Shown here: in pieces, positions 16,406 through 25,664 of the stretch
Layout: every line of letters starts with the position of its first letter
Numbering within the stretch: the stretch's first letter is position 1
IMG/VR virus record: IMGVR_UViG_3300025168_011805
Coordinates: 1 to 64,000 of that record
DNA: 64,000 bases
Strand: one strand, 5' to 3'
Source: a virus
Translations under genes and position numbers: made by a program
Notes under the pieces: generated by a model
What the model was told of the DNA's origin: nothing
Databases searched by the model: none
Seen by the model: only the letters and a program-made list of their open reading frames with translations

Positions 16406-16822
16406 ATGGATAGTGAAGAAGAAAATGATATTTTTGAGGGCTTGGGCGTAGAGATAGAACTTCCAGAAGAAGATTCTTTTTTGAAAGTGAGAGAAACTCT
16501 CACACGTATAGGTGTCTCATCAAGAAAAGAAAACAAATTATATCAGTCTTGCCATATTCTACACAAAAGAGGTAGATATGCCATACTGCACTTTAAAGAA
16601 TTATTCTTGCTAGATGGATTGTCTAGCGATGTTTCTGACAATGATCTAGGAAGAAGAAATACTATTGTTAAACTTTTAAAAGAATGGGGTTTAGTTGTTC
16701 CAATCGAAGGAGAGGAATATGATGAACCACAATCAGGTTTGGCACAAATTAAAATTATCCCACACAGAGAAAAAACTGACTGGGAACTAATACCAAAATA
16801 CCATATAGGAAAAAATAGGTAA
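16406..16822 (+). CDS. regA: Translational repressor RegA
   Basis: The 138-residue protein (T4 RegA has 122) contains FLKVRETLTRIGV, LYQSCHILHKRG, ILHFKELF and WELIPKYHIG, nearly the T4 sequence at these points. RegA binds early phage mRNAs near their start codons and shuts off translation. The ATG at 16406 follows TTGGAGAT; an upstream in-frame extension to 16322 overlaps gp62 and has no ribosome site. In T4 the next gene is gp43. Here gp43 is displaced about 28 kb downstream by the glycan and fibre insert that begins seven bases after regA. Confidence 0.95.
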   Translation: MDSEEENDIFEGLGVEIELPEEDSFLKVRETLTRIGVSSRKENKLYQSCHILHKRGRYAILHFKELFLLDGLSSDVSDNDLGRRNTIVKLLKEWGLVVPIEGEEYDEPQSGLAQIKIIPHREKTDWELIPKYHIGKNR

Positions 16823-16828
16823 TTGATA

Positions 16829-17521
16829 ATGAAACTAGTGATAAAATTTCCTTCTCGTAATCGTCCTGAAAAATTCAAACAAATTTTAACCAAATATATT
16901 TCTTTACTTTCTGGTAAACATGAAGTATCATTTATCATAACTTTAGATGAAGATGATTCGACAATGAATACACCAAAAATGAGAATGTGGTTAGATGAGT
17001 TAGCACAGGCTAATGATATACAATATTTCTACGGTAACTCAAAATCTAAAGTAGAAGCTTGTAACGCAAATATGGACGGTGCGGAGGGTGATGTTCTTTT
17101 ACTGATTTCAGATGATATGTTCCCCGTCCAAGAAGATTATGATGATATCATCTATAGGACATATCAAAACACCTTCCCTGATTATGATGGGGCAATAAAG
17201 TTTAATGATGGAATAAGAAAAGATCCATTGATGACATTGCCTTGTTTGGGATGGAAGCTCTATGAGAGATTTGGATATATCTACCACCCAGATTATACTT
17301 CTGTGTTTTGTGATAACGAGCAAACTTCGGCGTGTATGCTAATGGGTAAGTTTGCAGTTAGTGATATTTGTATTGCAAAACATCTTTGGATTCCCGGAAA
17401 CCACGATCAAGCTGATGAGTTACATCAAAGAAATGACAGTGGTGAAATGTATGAAAAAGATGGAAAGGTATTTGAAGAAAGAAAAAATAATAACTTCGGG
17501 GTTCTTAGAGAAGTTAGTTAG
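16829..17521 (+). CDS. Family 2-like glycosyltransferase
   Basis: The 230-residue protein has a GT-A-like N-terminus: LVIKFPSRNRPEKF, a FIITLDEDDSTM segment, and LLISDDMFP near residue 90 in the place of the metal-binding DXD. No membrane segment is visible, so it acts in the cytoplasm on a nucleotide sugar. It is the first gene of the glycan island and starts seven bases after regA. The ATG at 16829 was chosen over a TTG six bases earlier. Donor and acceptor are unknown. Confidence 0.65.
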   Translation: MKLVIKFPSRNRPEKFKQILTKYISLLSGKHEVSFIITLDEDDSTMNTPKMRMWLDELAQANDIQYFYGNSKSKVEACNANMDGAEGDVLLLISDDMFPVQEDYDDIIYRTYQNTFPDYDGAIKFNDGIRKDPLMTLPCLGWKLYERFGYIYHPDYTSVFCDNEQTSACMLMGKFAVSDICIAKHLWIPGNHDQADELHQRNDSGEMYEKDGKVFEERKNNNFGVLREVS

Positions 17522-17530
17522 GAAAATATA

Positions 17531-18208
17531 ATGAAAACATATACGTTCTACTCCGACTCACACAAACAAATATTAGATGATTATTACCTCAAGTCGTTTC
17601 CTTATGAAAAAGATCTTGAGCTTGTTATTAGAAACATCCCACAGGACTGTCCTTCGGCATCATTTATGCACGCCGGATGGATGTCTGCGATGAGAAAAAA
17701 GATGGAATATGTTGTAGATTCTATCTTAGAAACAAAAGGTCGAGATGAATTTTTTGTACATTCTGATTGTGATATAATTTTCTTCGATAAGTTCAAAGAT
17801 AATATCATCGAAGAAATTGGTGACAATGATATAGCTTGTATAGATGATGTAAATATGCTTTGTGCTGGTTTCTTTATTGCTAGATCAAACGATAAAATTC
17901 TCAATCTATTCGAAAACGTCCTGAAAAACATGGATAACTTTAGTCAAAGTGGTAGTGGTGATCAAATAGCAATGAATTACTATATCAAAGATATGGGAAT
18001 AAAAGCAAAACCACTGGGTAAACGATACCACAACGTTTTTCATTCTTTAGAAAAAGAATGGACGCGAGATATTGCATGGAATTTTGATGTACCAAAAGAC
18101 ATCATTATGCATCATGCTAACTTTACTAGAGGCATTGAAACTAAGATGTCTCTCATGGATATAATGGTAGGTAAATGTGATTATACTAAAACCCCGGCAG
18201 GGACATAA
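17531..18208 (+). CDS. Nucleotide-diphospho-sugar transferase-like protein
   Basis: The 225-residue protein has the layout of pfam03407-type transferases: TYTFYSDSH at the start, an HSDCDIIFF motif near residue 77 as candidate metal-binding DXD, then MLCAGFFIARSN and a GDQIAMNYYI helix near 146, and HHANFTRG near 193. This family transfers a sugar from a nucleotide sugar to a glycan or protein. It lies nine bases after the previous transferase and overlaps the next gene by 32 bases in another frame. The acceptor is not known. Confidence 0.6.
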   Translation: MKTYTFYSDSHKQILDDYYLKSFPYEKDLELVIRNIPQDCPSASFMHAGWMSAMRKKMEYVVDSILETKGRDEFFVHSDCDIIFFDKFKDNIIEEIGDNDIACIDDVNMLCAGFFIARSNDKILNLFENVLKNMDNFSQSGSGDQIAMNYYIKDMGIKAKPLGKRYHNVFHSLEKEWTRDIAWNFDVPKDIIMHHANFTRGIETKMSLMDIMVGKCDYTKTPAGT

Positions 18209-18977
18209 GGGCGATTCTTTTAGAGAGTTGCTAGATATTTGGGAATCTGAAGGGTTGTGTAAACTTGGAGACAGCCCAGATGGATTTTGTTGGGTAGATA
18301 AGCCTGGCAAAATTTTATTATACGATCATCCAAGAGTTGATGATCGACCAGTCTCTCCTTTTGAATATGGATTATTTGGTAATACGATTCCTAACTGTGC
18401 AGACGACAGATGCAAGCCTTGGATTTTTTGGGGAAGAAAACCAAAGCTAATAGAAAAATATAAAAAAGAATTTAGACGTTCTTACCAAGACAGAAAAATC
18501 GAAAGTATTTTCTTGGGTAAGATAGAAAATCAAGTACAATTAGATAAAAGATCATCACATGATTGGTCTGATTGTATAGAACTGTTTAGTATGCCCGTTA
18601 TGATGGGGGACACCAACAGGTGGCCTTACACACAAGAAGAGTATTTGGAAAAACTTTCCTATTCTAAATTTGGATTATGTCTGCCAGGCTACGGTCCAAA
18701 ATGTAATAGAGAAATAGAGTACATGGCTTTTGGTGTGGTTCCAATCGTAACACCCGGTGTGGATACTACCTACTATAATAAACTGGTAGAAAATACACAC
18801 TTTATAAAAATCTCTTCTCCAGAAGAGATAGATAAACTAAGAGAAGTCAAAGAGGAAGAGTGGAAAACTCTTTCTGATAATTGCATATCTTGGTACGAGG
18901 AAAACTGTTCCTCATATGGATCCTTTTCAACTACATGTAAAATTTTAAATGAGGTATTTCAGTATGAATGCGAATGA
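18177..18977 (+). CDS. Exostosin-like (GT47) glycosyltransferase
   Basis: The 266-residue protein has exostosin-family features in its C-terminal half: YSKFGLCLPGYGPKCNREIEYMAFGVVPIV near residue 162-192, where the family has the FCLxPxG, E and G-xIPV pattern. The start is uncertain. A GTG at 18177 opens the frame 32 bases inside the previous gene, and no ATG is available before the conserved part. It would be a GT-B enzyme, probably adding a sugar during polysaccharide or glycoprotein assembly. Confidence 0.55.
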   Translation: MIILKPRQGHKGDSFRELLDIWESEGLCKLGDSPDGFCWVDKPGKILLYDHPRVDDRPVSPFEYGLFGNTIPNCADDRCKPWIFWGRKPKLIEKYKKEFRRSYQDRKIESIFLGKIENQVQLDKRSSHDWSDCIELFSMPVMMGDTNRWPYTQEEYLEKLSYSKFGLCLPGYGPKCNREIEYMAFGVVPIVTPGVDTTYYNKLVENTHFIKISSPEEIDKLREVKEEEWKTLSDNCISWYEENCSSYGSFSTTCKILNEVFQYECE

Positions 18978-19788
18978 AGGTAATGAGAAATTAAAGCAAA
19001 TGGTTTTATCAGGTGAAGCTTTTTGTGCAGGAAAGATTGGAAATTCTGAGCAGTTGGCTCTTATTCAAAATCTAATGGAAGCACCCACTTGGAACCAGCA
19101 GGTGATTTATTTTATCACTGTTATTGCTGGAGTTTTTCCCGAAGATCAGGATACACTAAACGAGTTTGCTGAAGTATTTTATGAGTGTTTAGATCAAGTT
19201 GATCTCTCTCCAAAGTGGTTAGATCATGATGAAGAAATTCTCACCGCGAGAAATCCAGAAGTTCTCTTGACTGAACTTAGAGGTCTTGAACCATACTACC
19301 ACGATAACCCTTGGACAGAAGCTCTTGCTGGTAAAAAGGTTTTGGTTATGTCACCATTTGCCAAAACAATTAAAGAGCAGTATGATAACAACAGGGAGTC
19401 GCTCTGGGAAGATGGAAGAGTTCTTCCTGAGTTTGATTTAGAAGTTGTAGAAACACCACAGTCACATTACTTAACCGAATCCCCTTACGAGAATTGGTTT
19501 GAGGGACTGGATGATCTCAAGTCGAAGATCGAAGACTCTGACGCTGACGTTGTTCTCACTGGTTGTGGAGCTTGGTCACTTCCTCTTGCTGTACATGCGA
19601 AGAGATTCAACAAGCAGGGTATTCACATAGGTGGTCCAACACAGATTCTCTTTGGTGTTAAGGGTGGTAGATGGGATACTCACCCAATCATTTCAGAGTT
19701 CTATAATGAAAACTGGAAAAGGCCATCGGCAGAAGAAACTCCTGAAAAAGAAAAAACAGAACTCGTAGAAAACAGTTGTTACTGGTGA
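18964..19788 (+). CDS. GT-D-like glycosyltransferase
   Basis: The 274-residue protein resembles GT-D (DUF1792-type) transferases: LSGEAFCAGKIGNSEQ near residue 20, KKVLVMSPFAKTIKEQ near 120, ADVVLTGCGAWSLPLA near 190, GIHIGGPTQILFGVKGGRW near 215 and a C-terminal SCYW. The start is ATG 18964, after GAGG, and overlaps the previous gene by 14 bases. A first ATG at 18949 is less well placed. GT-D enzymes add glucose to protein-linked sugars in streptococci, so action on a glycoprotein is possible here, but the acceptor is unknown. Confidence 0.55.
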   Translation: MNANEGNEKLKQMVLSGEAFCAGKIGNSEQLALIQNLMEAPTWNQQVIYFITVIAGVFPEDQDTLNEFAEVFYECLDQVDLSPKWLDHDEEILTARNPEVLLTELRGLEPYYHDNPWTEALAGKKVLVMSPFAKTIKEQYDNNRESLWEDGRVLPEFDLEVVETPQSHYLTESPYENWFEGLDDLKSKIEDSDADVVLTGCGAWSLPLAVHAKRFNKQGIHIGGPTQILFGVKGGRWDTHPIISEFYNENWKRPSAEETPEKEKTELVENSCYW

Positions 19789-19796
19789 GGTGAACT

Positions 19797-20639
19797 ATGA
19801 AGATATGGGATTGCTTTAATTTTTATAATGAGTTAGACTTACTAGAGCTTAGACTTGAAGAGTTATATGATGTCGTAGATCATTTTGTTCTATGTGAAAA
19901 TACCGTCACTCACATGGGTGATGATAAACCTCTTTACTTCGAAGAAAACAAAGAGAGATATTCTAAGTACCTCGATAAGATCGTTCATGTTGTGGTTGAT
20001 GACATGAAAGGTAAAGGAAGAGCATACATTGACATAGAACAAAAGAATAGATGTATAGACGGTTTGAGTAACTGTACTCGTGATGATCTTATTCTTTATT
20101 CTGATTTAGATGAGATACCAATCAGAAGTAAACTAAAAGAAGTAATAGAGGAATATAAAGTAACTAAACAACCCTTTTGTCTACAGGGTAACTTCCATTG
20201 CTATTTCTTGAATGGTATTAGATCTAGTGAAGGCGAATTCCAAAAGTGGAATGGACCTACCGGGATATCACACGCCACTCTGGAAACTTCAGGTTTAACA
20301 CTAAACCAGTTGCGTGACTTGAGAGATAAACATCCTCAGATAAAAATCTTTAAGGAAACGGCGTGTCACCTTACATACATTGGAACTCCTGAGCAGATAG
20401 AAATTAAGTTGAGGAACTGGGGACATGCAGTTGATCTGGGTAAGAATTTCATGGAGGGTGTTGATGATGTGCCTGCAAAAATACAATCTTTCATAGACGA
20501 AGGTAAGTTTTTGTTCAATGAACATCGAGTTAGATATGTTGATCCAGATGAAATACCAATGTTAGAATCTTACACAGAGAACAAAGAAAAGTATTACCAT
20601 CTTATTTCATCTTACAATCCGTCTCTAAAGGAGACTTGA
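19797..20639 (+). CDS. Family 17 (GT17) glycosyltransferase
   Basis: The 280-residue protein has the GT17 signature: MKIWDCFNFYNELDLLELRL at the start, VDHFVLCENTVTHMG near residue 40, and LILYSDLDEIPI near 98 with the DLDE metal site. GT17 includes beta-1,4-N-acetylglucosaminyltransferases, and bacterial members lie in surface glycan clusters. A second GT17-like gene occurs at 24260-25039. The gene starts after GAGGTG and is followed by a methyltransferase one base later. Confidence 0.75.
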   Translation: MKIWDCFNFYNELDLLELRLEELYDVVDHFVLCENTVTHMGDDKPLYFEENKERYSKYLDKIVHVVVDDMKGKGRAYIDIEQKNRCIDGLSNCTRDDLILYSDLDEIPIRSKLKEVIEEYKVTKQPFCLQGNFHCYFLNGIRSSEGEFQKWNGPTGISHATLETSGLTLNQLRDLRDKHPQIKIFKETACHLTYIGTPEQIEIKLRNWGHAVDLGKNFMEGVDDVPAKIQSFIDEGKFLFNEHRVRYVDPDEIPMLESYTENKEKYYHLISSYNPSLKET

Positions 20640-20640
20640 T

Positions 20641-21258
20641 ATGACACATGGGCAACTTAAACAGTATGGATCCGGTACATGTGCATGGGTGGTGGATCCG
20701 GAATTAATAAACCCCCACTCTGTTGTTTATTCGTTTGGGGTTGGCGAAGATATTTCTTTTGATGACGATCTTTATAAGAATCACGGTTGCACTGTTTATT
20801 TGTTTGATCCCACTCCTCGCTCAGTCAAGTACTATTCCGATCAGGACACACCTTCTTCTTTTGTTTTTGAAACAATAGGTCTTTCAGATCATGACGGAGA
20901 TCTTTTGATGGAACAACCAGATCGGGCTGAGTGGGTTTCCTACAGAGAAGTGATTGGTGAATCTAACACTACCATACGGTGTGAAGTAAAGAAGTTAAAA
21001 ACTATAATGGAATCGAAAGGTCATAGCCATATCGATCTTCTTAAGATGGACATAGAGGGATCTGAATTTTCTGTTGTTGAGGATATGATTAAGGATGAAA
21101 TATTCCCAACACAACTACTAGTAGAATATCACGAAAGATTTGATGATTATTCAGTTGAAGATAAAGAAAAATCTGTTAAACTATTAGTTGATAATGGTTA
21201 TGACATTGTATGGACAAACATGCAAGAGTTTACATTCGTCAGAGGAGAACCAACTTGA
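20641..21258 (+). CDS. FkbM-family methyltransferase
   Basis: The 205-residue protein has the FkbM pattern: VVYSFGVGEDISFD near residue 30 as SAM motif I variant, VYLFDPTPRS near 54, and IDLLKMDIEGSEFSVVEDM near 136, the family hallmark. Such enzymes O-methylate sugars, often on surface polysaccharides. The start is one base after the GT17 stop. It overlaps the next glycosyltransferase by TTGA. A second FkbM-like gene lies at 27873-28541. Confidence 0.75.
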   Translation: MTHGQLKQYGSGTCAWVVDPELINPHSVVYSFGVGEDISFDDDLYKNHGCTVYLFDPTPRSVKYYSDQDTPSSFVFETIGLSDHDGDLLMEQPDRAEWVSYREVIGESNTTIRCEVKKLKTIMESKGHSHIDLLKMDIEGSEFSVVEDMIKDEIFPTQLLVEYHERFDDYSVEDKEKSVKLLVDNGYDIVWTNMQEFTFVRGEPT

Positions 21259-21971
21259 GTAGCCTTACAGTAATATTGACAGTTTGGAAAAGAAATTATC
21301 TTGAAGATCAGCTTCAATCAATTTATAATCAGTCAATCCAGGCAGATGAAATTATAGTTTATCAAAATGATTCTCACATTGATATCTCGGATCTTCGGGA
21401 AAGGTATGGATTTACTCACATACACAATGTGAATAGAAACTTCAAATTCCACGGCAGATTTACTCTTCCACTTATTTTAGACACAGACTACGTTGCAATT
21501 TTCGATGACGATACTATTCCTAATCCCGGATGGTTGGAGTACGCGGTAAATAAATCAAAACAACTTAACTCCATTATAGGTGCAAACGGAAGATACTCTC
21601 ATATTAAGGTTGGTGGCATTGATTTTGGTGCATTCAATACTGAAGATGTCGAGGTTGACTTCGTTGGACACTGTTGGGTTTTCAAAAGGGACTGGGTGAA
21701 AAACTTCTGGAGAGAGGATCAAGTTACTCTCGATAACGCAGAGGACATTCAGTTTTGTGCATCACTCAAGGTAAATGGTGACATAAGAAGTTTTGTCCCT
21801 GCACAACCAAAAGATAACCCTGCTATTTGGTCTGATCCCCACAACTGTGTTTTAGGTGATGATGATTTGGCTTCATATAAACAACAAGGTCATTCTGATC
21901 TTAGAGAAAATGTAATGGGTTACTGGAAAGATAGAGGCTGGAAACCTGTTGCTCTGGAGAAGTCAAAATGA
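21255..21971 (+). CDS. Family 2 glycosyltransferase (TTG start)
   Basis: The 238-residue protein begins SSLTVILTVWKRN, with IYNQSIQADEIIVYQND and VAIFDDDTIPNPGW (DDD metal site near residue 77), the classic GT2 fold. NAEDIQFCASLKV near 158 supplies the acceptor-side ED motif. The start is TTG 21255, overlapping the FkbM stop and preceded by GAGGAG, better than an ATG at 21210 inside the previous gene. It ends in an ATGA overlap with a fucosyltransferase-like gene. Confidence 0.7.
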   Translation: MSSLTVILTVWKRNYLEDQLQSIYNQSIQADEIIVYQNDSHIDISDLRERYGFTHIHNVNRNFKFHGRFTLPLILDTDYVAIFDDDTIPNPGWLEYAVNKSKQLNSIIGANGRYSHIKVGGIDFGAFNTEDVEVDFVGHCWVFKRDWVKNFWREDQVTLDNAEDIQFCASLKVNGDIRSFVPAQPKDNPAIWSDPHNCVLGDDDLASYKQQGHSDLRENVMGYWKDRGWKPVALEKSK

Positions 21972-22687
21972 TAATCATACCAGATTTTACGCCCTGTGGT
22001 TTTGGGAATAAAGTTCTCTACTACAATAACATGAGACAGTTAGCAGCGAAACAAGGTGTTGGTTATGCATGTCCCCCTTGGGAAGGACTAAGTGTCTTTG
22101 ATTTACCTCTGGAAAATATTACACAAACAGAACCACAATATCTACCGTTCTGTTTGGGTGAAAAGTATTTTGACTGGAAAACAATATCAACTAGAGATAT
22201 TTTCAAGTTCGCAGTAGAAGAACCACCATTAATTAAAAATTCATGTGCTGTTCATTTCAGAGGAACTGATAAGTTCAGAGTGGACAAAGATGCAATTTAC
22301 GTTGGACAAAAGACTCAATACTATTTGGATGCAATTGATAGACTCAAAGAAGAAGTAAACCATTTTTATATTTTCACTGATGATTTAGAAATGGATCAAT
22401 TCAAAGCAGTGGTAGAGAGACTAAAGGAACTTAAGTTAGGCTATTCCTTTGGTGATAATACTTGGGATAGAGAATATTTTGCTGAAGACTTTGTTAGGAT
22501 GTCGCACTGTGATTATATGATATCAAGTCCATCTACTTTTAATATTGTCGCTGGTATGGTAGGAAAAAATAAAAAGATAATTCATTCAAAAGAATGGCTA
22601 GATAACAGGAAAAACAAAAATGATCGGTTCTGGGTTGAGTTGTTAGAAAATCAAGATGAAGATTATTCAGTATGGGAACTTATATAA
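21968..22687 (+). CDS. Family 11-like (fucosyltransferase) glycosyltransferase
   Basis: The 239-residue protein shows the GT11 layout: GFGNKVLYYNNMRQLA near residue 12, CAVHFRGTDKF near 92 in place of the usual HxRRGD, FYIFTDD near 129, and MSSPSTFNIVAGMVG-like text near 196. GT11 enzymes transfer fucose in alpha-1,2 linkage. Whether the donor is GDP-fucose here is unknown, since no GDP-fucose synthesis gene was seen. A second copy of the family is at 29935-30771. It overlaps neighbours on both sides (ATGA and TAATG). Confidence 0.6.
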   Translation: MIIIPDFTPCGFGNKVLYYNNMRQLAAKQGVGYACPPWEGLSVFDLPLENITQTEPQYLPFCLGEKYFDWKTISTRDIFKFAVEEPPLIKNSCAVHFRGTDKFRVDKDAIYVGQKTQYYLDAIDRLKEEVNHFYIFTDDLEMDQFKAVVERLKELKLGYSFGDNTWDREYFAEDFVRMSHCDYMISSPSTFNIVAGMVGKNKKIIHSKEWLDNRKNKNDRFWVELLENQDEDYSVWELI

Positions 22688-23340
22688 TGTTAAAAAGAAC
22701 TGATAGAGATCATGTAATGCAAACACTCTCAGACAATCCACAATGGAACGTGGTTGATTTGGGGTGTGGTGCGAAGAGCGGATGTGAGTATGCGGATGTG
22801 TTGGTTGATCACGATGATCACACAGACAATTATCCAAATAAGAAGTTTGTCAAACACGAATTGAATTCATATCCATATCCATTTAAAGATAAAGAATTTG
22901 ATTATTGTTTTGCTAGTCATATATTAGAACATATTCATGAACCAGTTAAATTTCTCAATGAGATTGTGAGAATATCAAAGAGGGGTTATATTGAAGTACC
23001 ATCCCCCTTGTTTGATAACTTAGTTTCATCTTTTGATCCAAGAGAAGAGTTTGGACATAAGTGGTGGATATCTTTCAGTGATGCTAAGTTCACACTTCAG
23101 TTTAGACATAGGCAAAATATTTTACACAACACAATCGATATACCAGAATGTAATAAGTTATATCCTTTCTTCAGAAAGAGTATGGTTGTTGAGTTGTATT
23201 GGGAAGATCGTATATCTGCTGAATTATGCGATGATACGTATTCATACGAAGAAAAGACATACGATCTGAGTTCTGAAAGTGTGACACCATGGGTTATAGG
23301 TCAGAATATTTTGAGTAAACTTGGAATCAAATTTAACTAG
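22687..23340 (+). CDS. SAM-dependent methyltransferase (type 11-like)
   Basis: The 217-residue protein has SAM motif I VVDLGCGAKSG near residue 22, then FDYCFASHILEHIHEP near 78 and IVRISKRGYIEVPSP near 100, as in class I methyltransferases that act on small molecules or glycans. The start is set at ATG 22687 by the TAATG overlap; ATG 22672 is an alternative five codons earlier. It precedes an epimerase gene by eight bases. Target is unknown; O-methylation of a sugar fits the context. Confidence 0.65.
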   Translation: MLKRTDRDHVMQTLSDNPQWNVVDLGCGAKSGCEYADVLVDHDDHTDNYPNKKFVKHELNSYPYPFKDKEFDYCFASHILEHIHEPVKFLNEIVRISKRGYIEVPSPLFDNLVSSFDPREEFGHKWWISFSDAKFTLQFRHRQNILHNTIDIPECNKLYPFFRKSMVVELYWEDRISAELCDDTYSYEEKTYDLSSESVTPWVIGQNILSKLGIKFN

Positions 23341-23348
23341 GAGCGATT

Positions 23349-24263
23349 ATGCGATATCTTGTAACTGGCGGCGCCGGTTTTATTGGAAGTAATTTAGTAA
23401 ATAGATTGATTGACGAAGGTCATGAAGTTGTTGTAATAGACAATGAATCATCTGACTGTCATGATAATTTTTACTGGAACGAAGAAGCAGAAAATTACAA
23501 GTATGACATTTGTGAATATGATAAAATTTTTCCTCTGTTCGAGGATGTCGATACTGTCTTTCATATTGCAGCACAAGCTAGAATTCAAATCTGTATAAAC
23601 AATCCAACCACCGCTGCTAAAACAAATGTATATGGAACAAGTTGTGTTCTGCAAGCAGCAAAGGAAAACGGAGTAAGACGATTAGTTTATTCTTCTACAT
23701 CATCTGCATACGGTTTGTCAAACACCCCTCCTTTGGTAGAGACAATGCCAAAAGATTGTCTGAATCCATACTCAGTGACCAAAGTTTGTGGTGAAGAGTT
23801 GTGTGAGATGTATACTAAGTTATTTGGTTTCGAGACAGTGATCTTCAGATACTTTAATGTATATGGAGAGAATCAGCCATTGAAGGGGCAGTACGCACCT
23901 GTGGTTGGTATCTTCCAGCGCCAAGTTGATGCTGGTATTCCAATGACAGTCGTTGGCGATGGACTTCAAACTAGAGACTATACTCATGTATCTGATGTGG
24001 TAGAAGCTAATATTCTTGCTTCTAGAACATATAATGGTGCTGCTTTGGGTCAAATTTTTAATATTGGTTATGGAGAGAATTTGAGTGTCATGGATCTTGT
24101 TAAGATGATTGGTAAGGGTGATTCTCCGAAAGAGTTTGAAGATTATGTCTACATTGGACGAAGACCGGGAGAAGCTCGTGATACTCTTTCTGATTGCTCT
24201 AAAGCAGAACAAATTCTTAATTGGAAAGCTAAGATAAGATTGGAAGATTGGTTAGGAAAATGA
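23349..24263 (+). CDS. NAD-dependent sugar-nucleotide epimerase (GalE-like)
   Basis: The 304-residue short-chain dehydrogenase has TGGAGFIGSNL at residues 6-16 for NAD binding, STSSAYG near 115, and the catalytic YSVTK with Tyr 141 and Lys 145. The SSTSS motif favours a C4-epimerase over a 4,6-dehydratase, which would show TDE. It would interconvert UDP-sugars for the cluster's transferases. The GGAG site precedes the ATG. Exact substrate (UDP-glucose, UDP-GlcNAc or a uronate) cannot be told. Confidence 0.8.
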   Translation: MRYLVTGGAGFIGSNLVNRLIDEGHEVVVIDNESSDCHDNFYWNEEAENYKYDICEYDKIFPLFEDVDTVFHIAAQARIQICINNPTTAAKTNVYGTSCVLQAAKENGVRRLVYSSTSSAYGLSNTPPLVETMPKDCLNPYSVTKVCGEELCEMYTKLFGFETVIFRYFNVYGENQPLKGQYAPVVGIFQRQVDAGIPMTVVGDGLQTRDYTHVSDVVEANILASRTYNGAALGQIFNIGYGENLSVMDLVKMIGKGDSPKEFEDYVYIGRRPGEARDTLSDCSKAEQILNWKAKIRLEDWLGK

Positions 24264-25039
24264 TCTACTTAAAGACTTATTTCTATAGACCTCACGAAAT
24301 GAGATTTCTTCAGATGAATTTGATCGAGTCATATGATCATATTGATCGCTTTGTGATATGCGAGTGCAACAGAACACACACGGGTATGCCAAATGAATTG
24401 TTGTGGGAAAAGGAAAATCTAATTGAACATTTTCCGAAGAATCTTCGCGACAAGATTCTATATCTTCCATGTGATGTATCTGAAACTACAGTGGAAGCTT
24501 ATGAAAATGAAGATGATATTCATAGAATAAATGAACCTGCCATGAGAAGTCACTTCATGAAAATGATTAATTTCGAAGACGATGATATTATTATTTCAAT
24601 AGACGCGGATGAAATAATTTACGAGCAGGCATATGAACATATAATAAATGAAACTGCTATACATGATCTGGTTCGTTTAAATTTGAATCAATTTTTTTGG
24701 AAGATGAATTATCTTTGGGAAAATAAAGATTTTACATCTGCAATATCAGCTAAGTATAAAGTATTTAAAAACAACTACCCATGCAATTGGAGAGATGTCG
24801 GTCCTATTTTACCAATGAAAGCAGGTTGTCATTTCTCTTGGTGTATGCATCCAGAGGACATGGTATATAAATTGCATACCTACAGTCACCCTCAGTATAG
24901 AAAATTTGCAGACGCTGATCTATTGGAAAAGGTTATAGAAAACAAAGAGTATCCGTTTGATCCCAATATAGAATTTAATATAAGAGAGTTAGATTGGCAT
25001 GACGAAATACTACCAAAATCAATTCACACTGCCTGGTAA
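24260..25039 (+). CDS. GT17-like glycosyltransferase, second copy
   Basis: The 259-residue protein repeats the family 17 plan of the gene at 19797: YLKTYFYRPHEMRFLQMNL, HIDRFVICECNRTHTG and IISIDADEIIY (DADE metal site). It is diverged from the first copy over the rest of its length. The start is ATG 24260, overlapping the epimerase stop (ATGA). It overlaps the following HAD gene by 41 bases in another frame, an unusually long overlap for this region. Acceptor specificity is unknown. Confidence 0.65.
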   Translation: MIYLKTYFYRPHEMRFLQMNLIESYDHIDRFVICECNRTHTGMPNELLWEKENLIEHFPKNLRDKILYLPCDVSETTVEAYENEDDIHRINEPAMRSHFMKMINFEDDDIIISIDADEIIYEQAYEHIINETAIHDLVRLNLNQFFWKMNYLWENKDFTSAISAKYKVFKNNYPCNWRDVGPILPMKAGCHFSWCMHPEDMVYKLHTYSHPQYRKFADADLLEKVIENKEYPFDPNIEFNIRELDWHDEILPKSIHTAW

Positions 25040-25664
25040 AATCTCAGTAGTACTTTTTGATTTAGATGGAGTTCTTGTTGATGCCTGTGATTGGCACTTT
25101 GTTGCTTTAAATAAAGCACTCAGAGATACAGTCGATATAGAAATTAGTAGACATGATCACGAAAAGAAGTATAATGGATTACCGACAAAAGTTAAATTGG
25201 AAATGTTGGGTATAGATAATGAGACTTCCAATAAGATTTGGAAAACAAAACAGGACTTGACTCTGGGGATAATAAAGAAAAATTCTTGTCCTGCGTATGA
25301 TAAAATTTATTTGCATGATGTTCTAAAAGAAAATTCAATTAAAATTGGTTGTGTTACAAATTCAATAAGAGAAACATCAGAAGCGATGTTAAAGTCAACT
25401 TCACAGTATGATTTCATAGACTTGTTGATAACAAATGAAGATGTAAAAAACAATAAACCATCTCCTGATTGTTATGATCTGGCAGTAGAAAAATTTGGGG
25501 TTGATCCAAAGAATGTTTTGATTGTAGAGGATTCTGATAAAGGATTTGAAGCAGCTACTACCTCCGTTGTGCCAAACATATGGAAGGTAGACAATTGTAA
25601 AGAAGTTAATTATAAAAATTTCAAGGAGTTTCTCGATGAAAATTTTAATACCAATGGCGGGTGA
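24999..25664 (+). CDS. HAD-superfamily hydrolase
   Basis: The 221-residue protein has the HAD motif I VVLFDLDGVLVDA near residue 18 (nucleophile Asp), the Thr of GCVTNS near 118, a Lys in NNKPSPD near 152 and VEDSDKG near 174. It resembles beta-phosphoglucomutase and related sugar phosphatases. It overlaps the previous gene by 41 bases and the next, a sugar nucleotidyltransferase, by 29 bases. Working together they could process a sugar phosphate before activation. Confidence 0.75.
   Translation: MTKYYQNQFTLPGKISVVLFDLDGVLVDACDWHFVALNKALRDTVDIEISRHDHEKKYNGLPTKVKLEMLGIDNETSNKIWKTKQDLTLGIIKKNSCPAYDKIYLHDVLKENSIKIGCVTNSIRETSEAMLKSTSQYDFIDLLITNEDVKNNKPSPDCYDLAVEKFGVDPKNVLIVEDSDKGFEAATTSVVPNIWKVDNCKEVNYKNFKEFLDENFNTNGG

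Noticed and set aside
16350-16406. A possible sigma70 promoter before regA (TTGAAG with TAATAT)
   Set aside because: The -10 match is weak and overlaps the ribosome site. AT-rich leader sequence gives such matches by chance.
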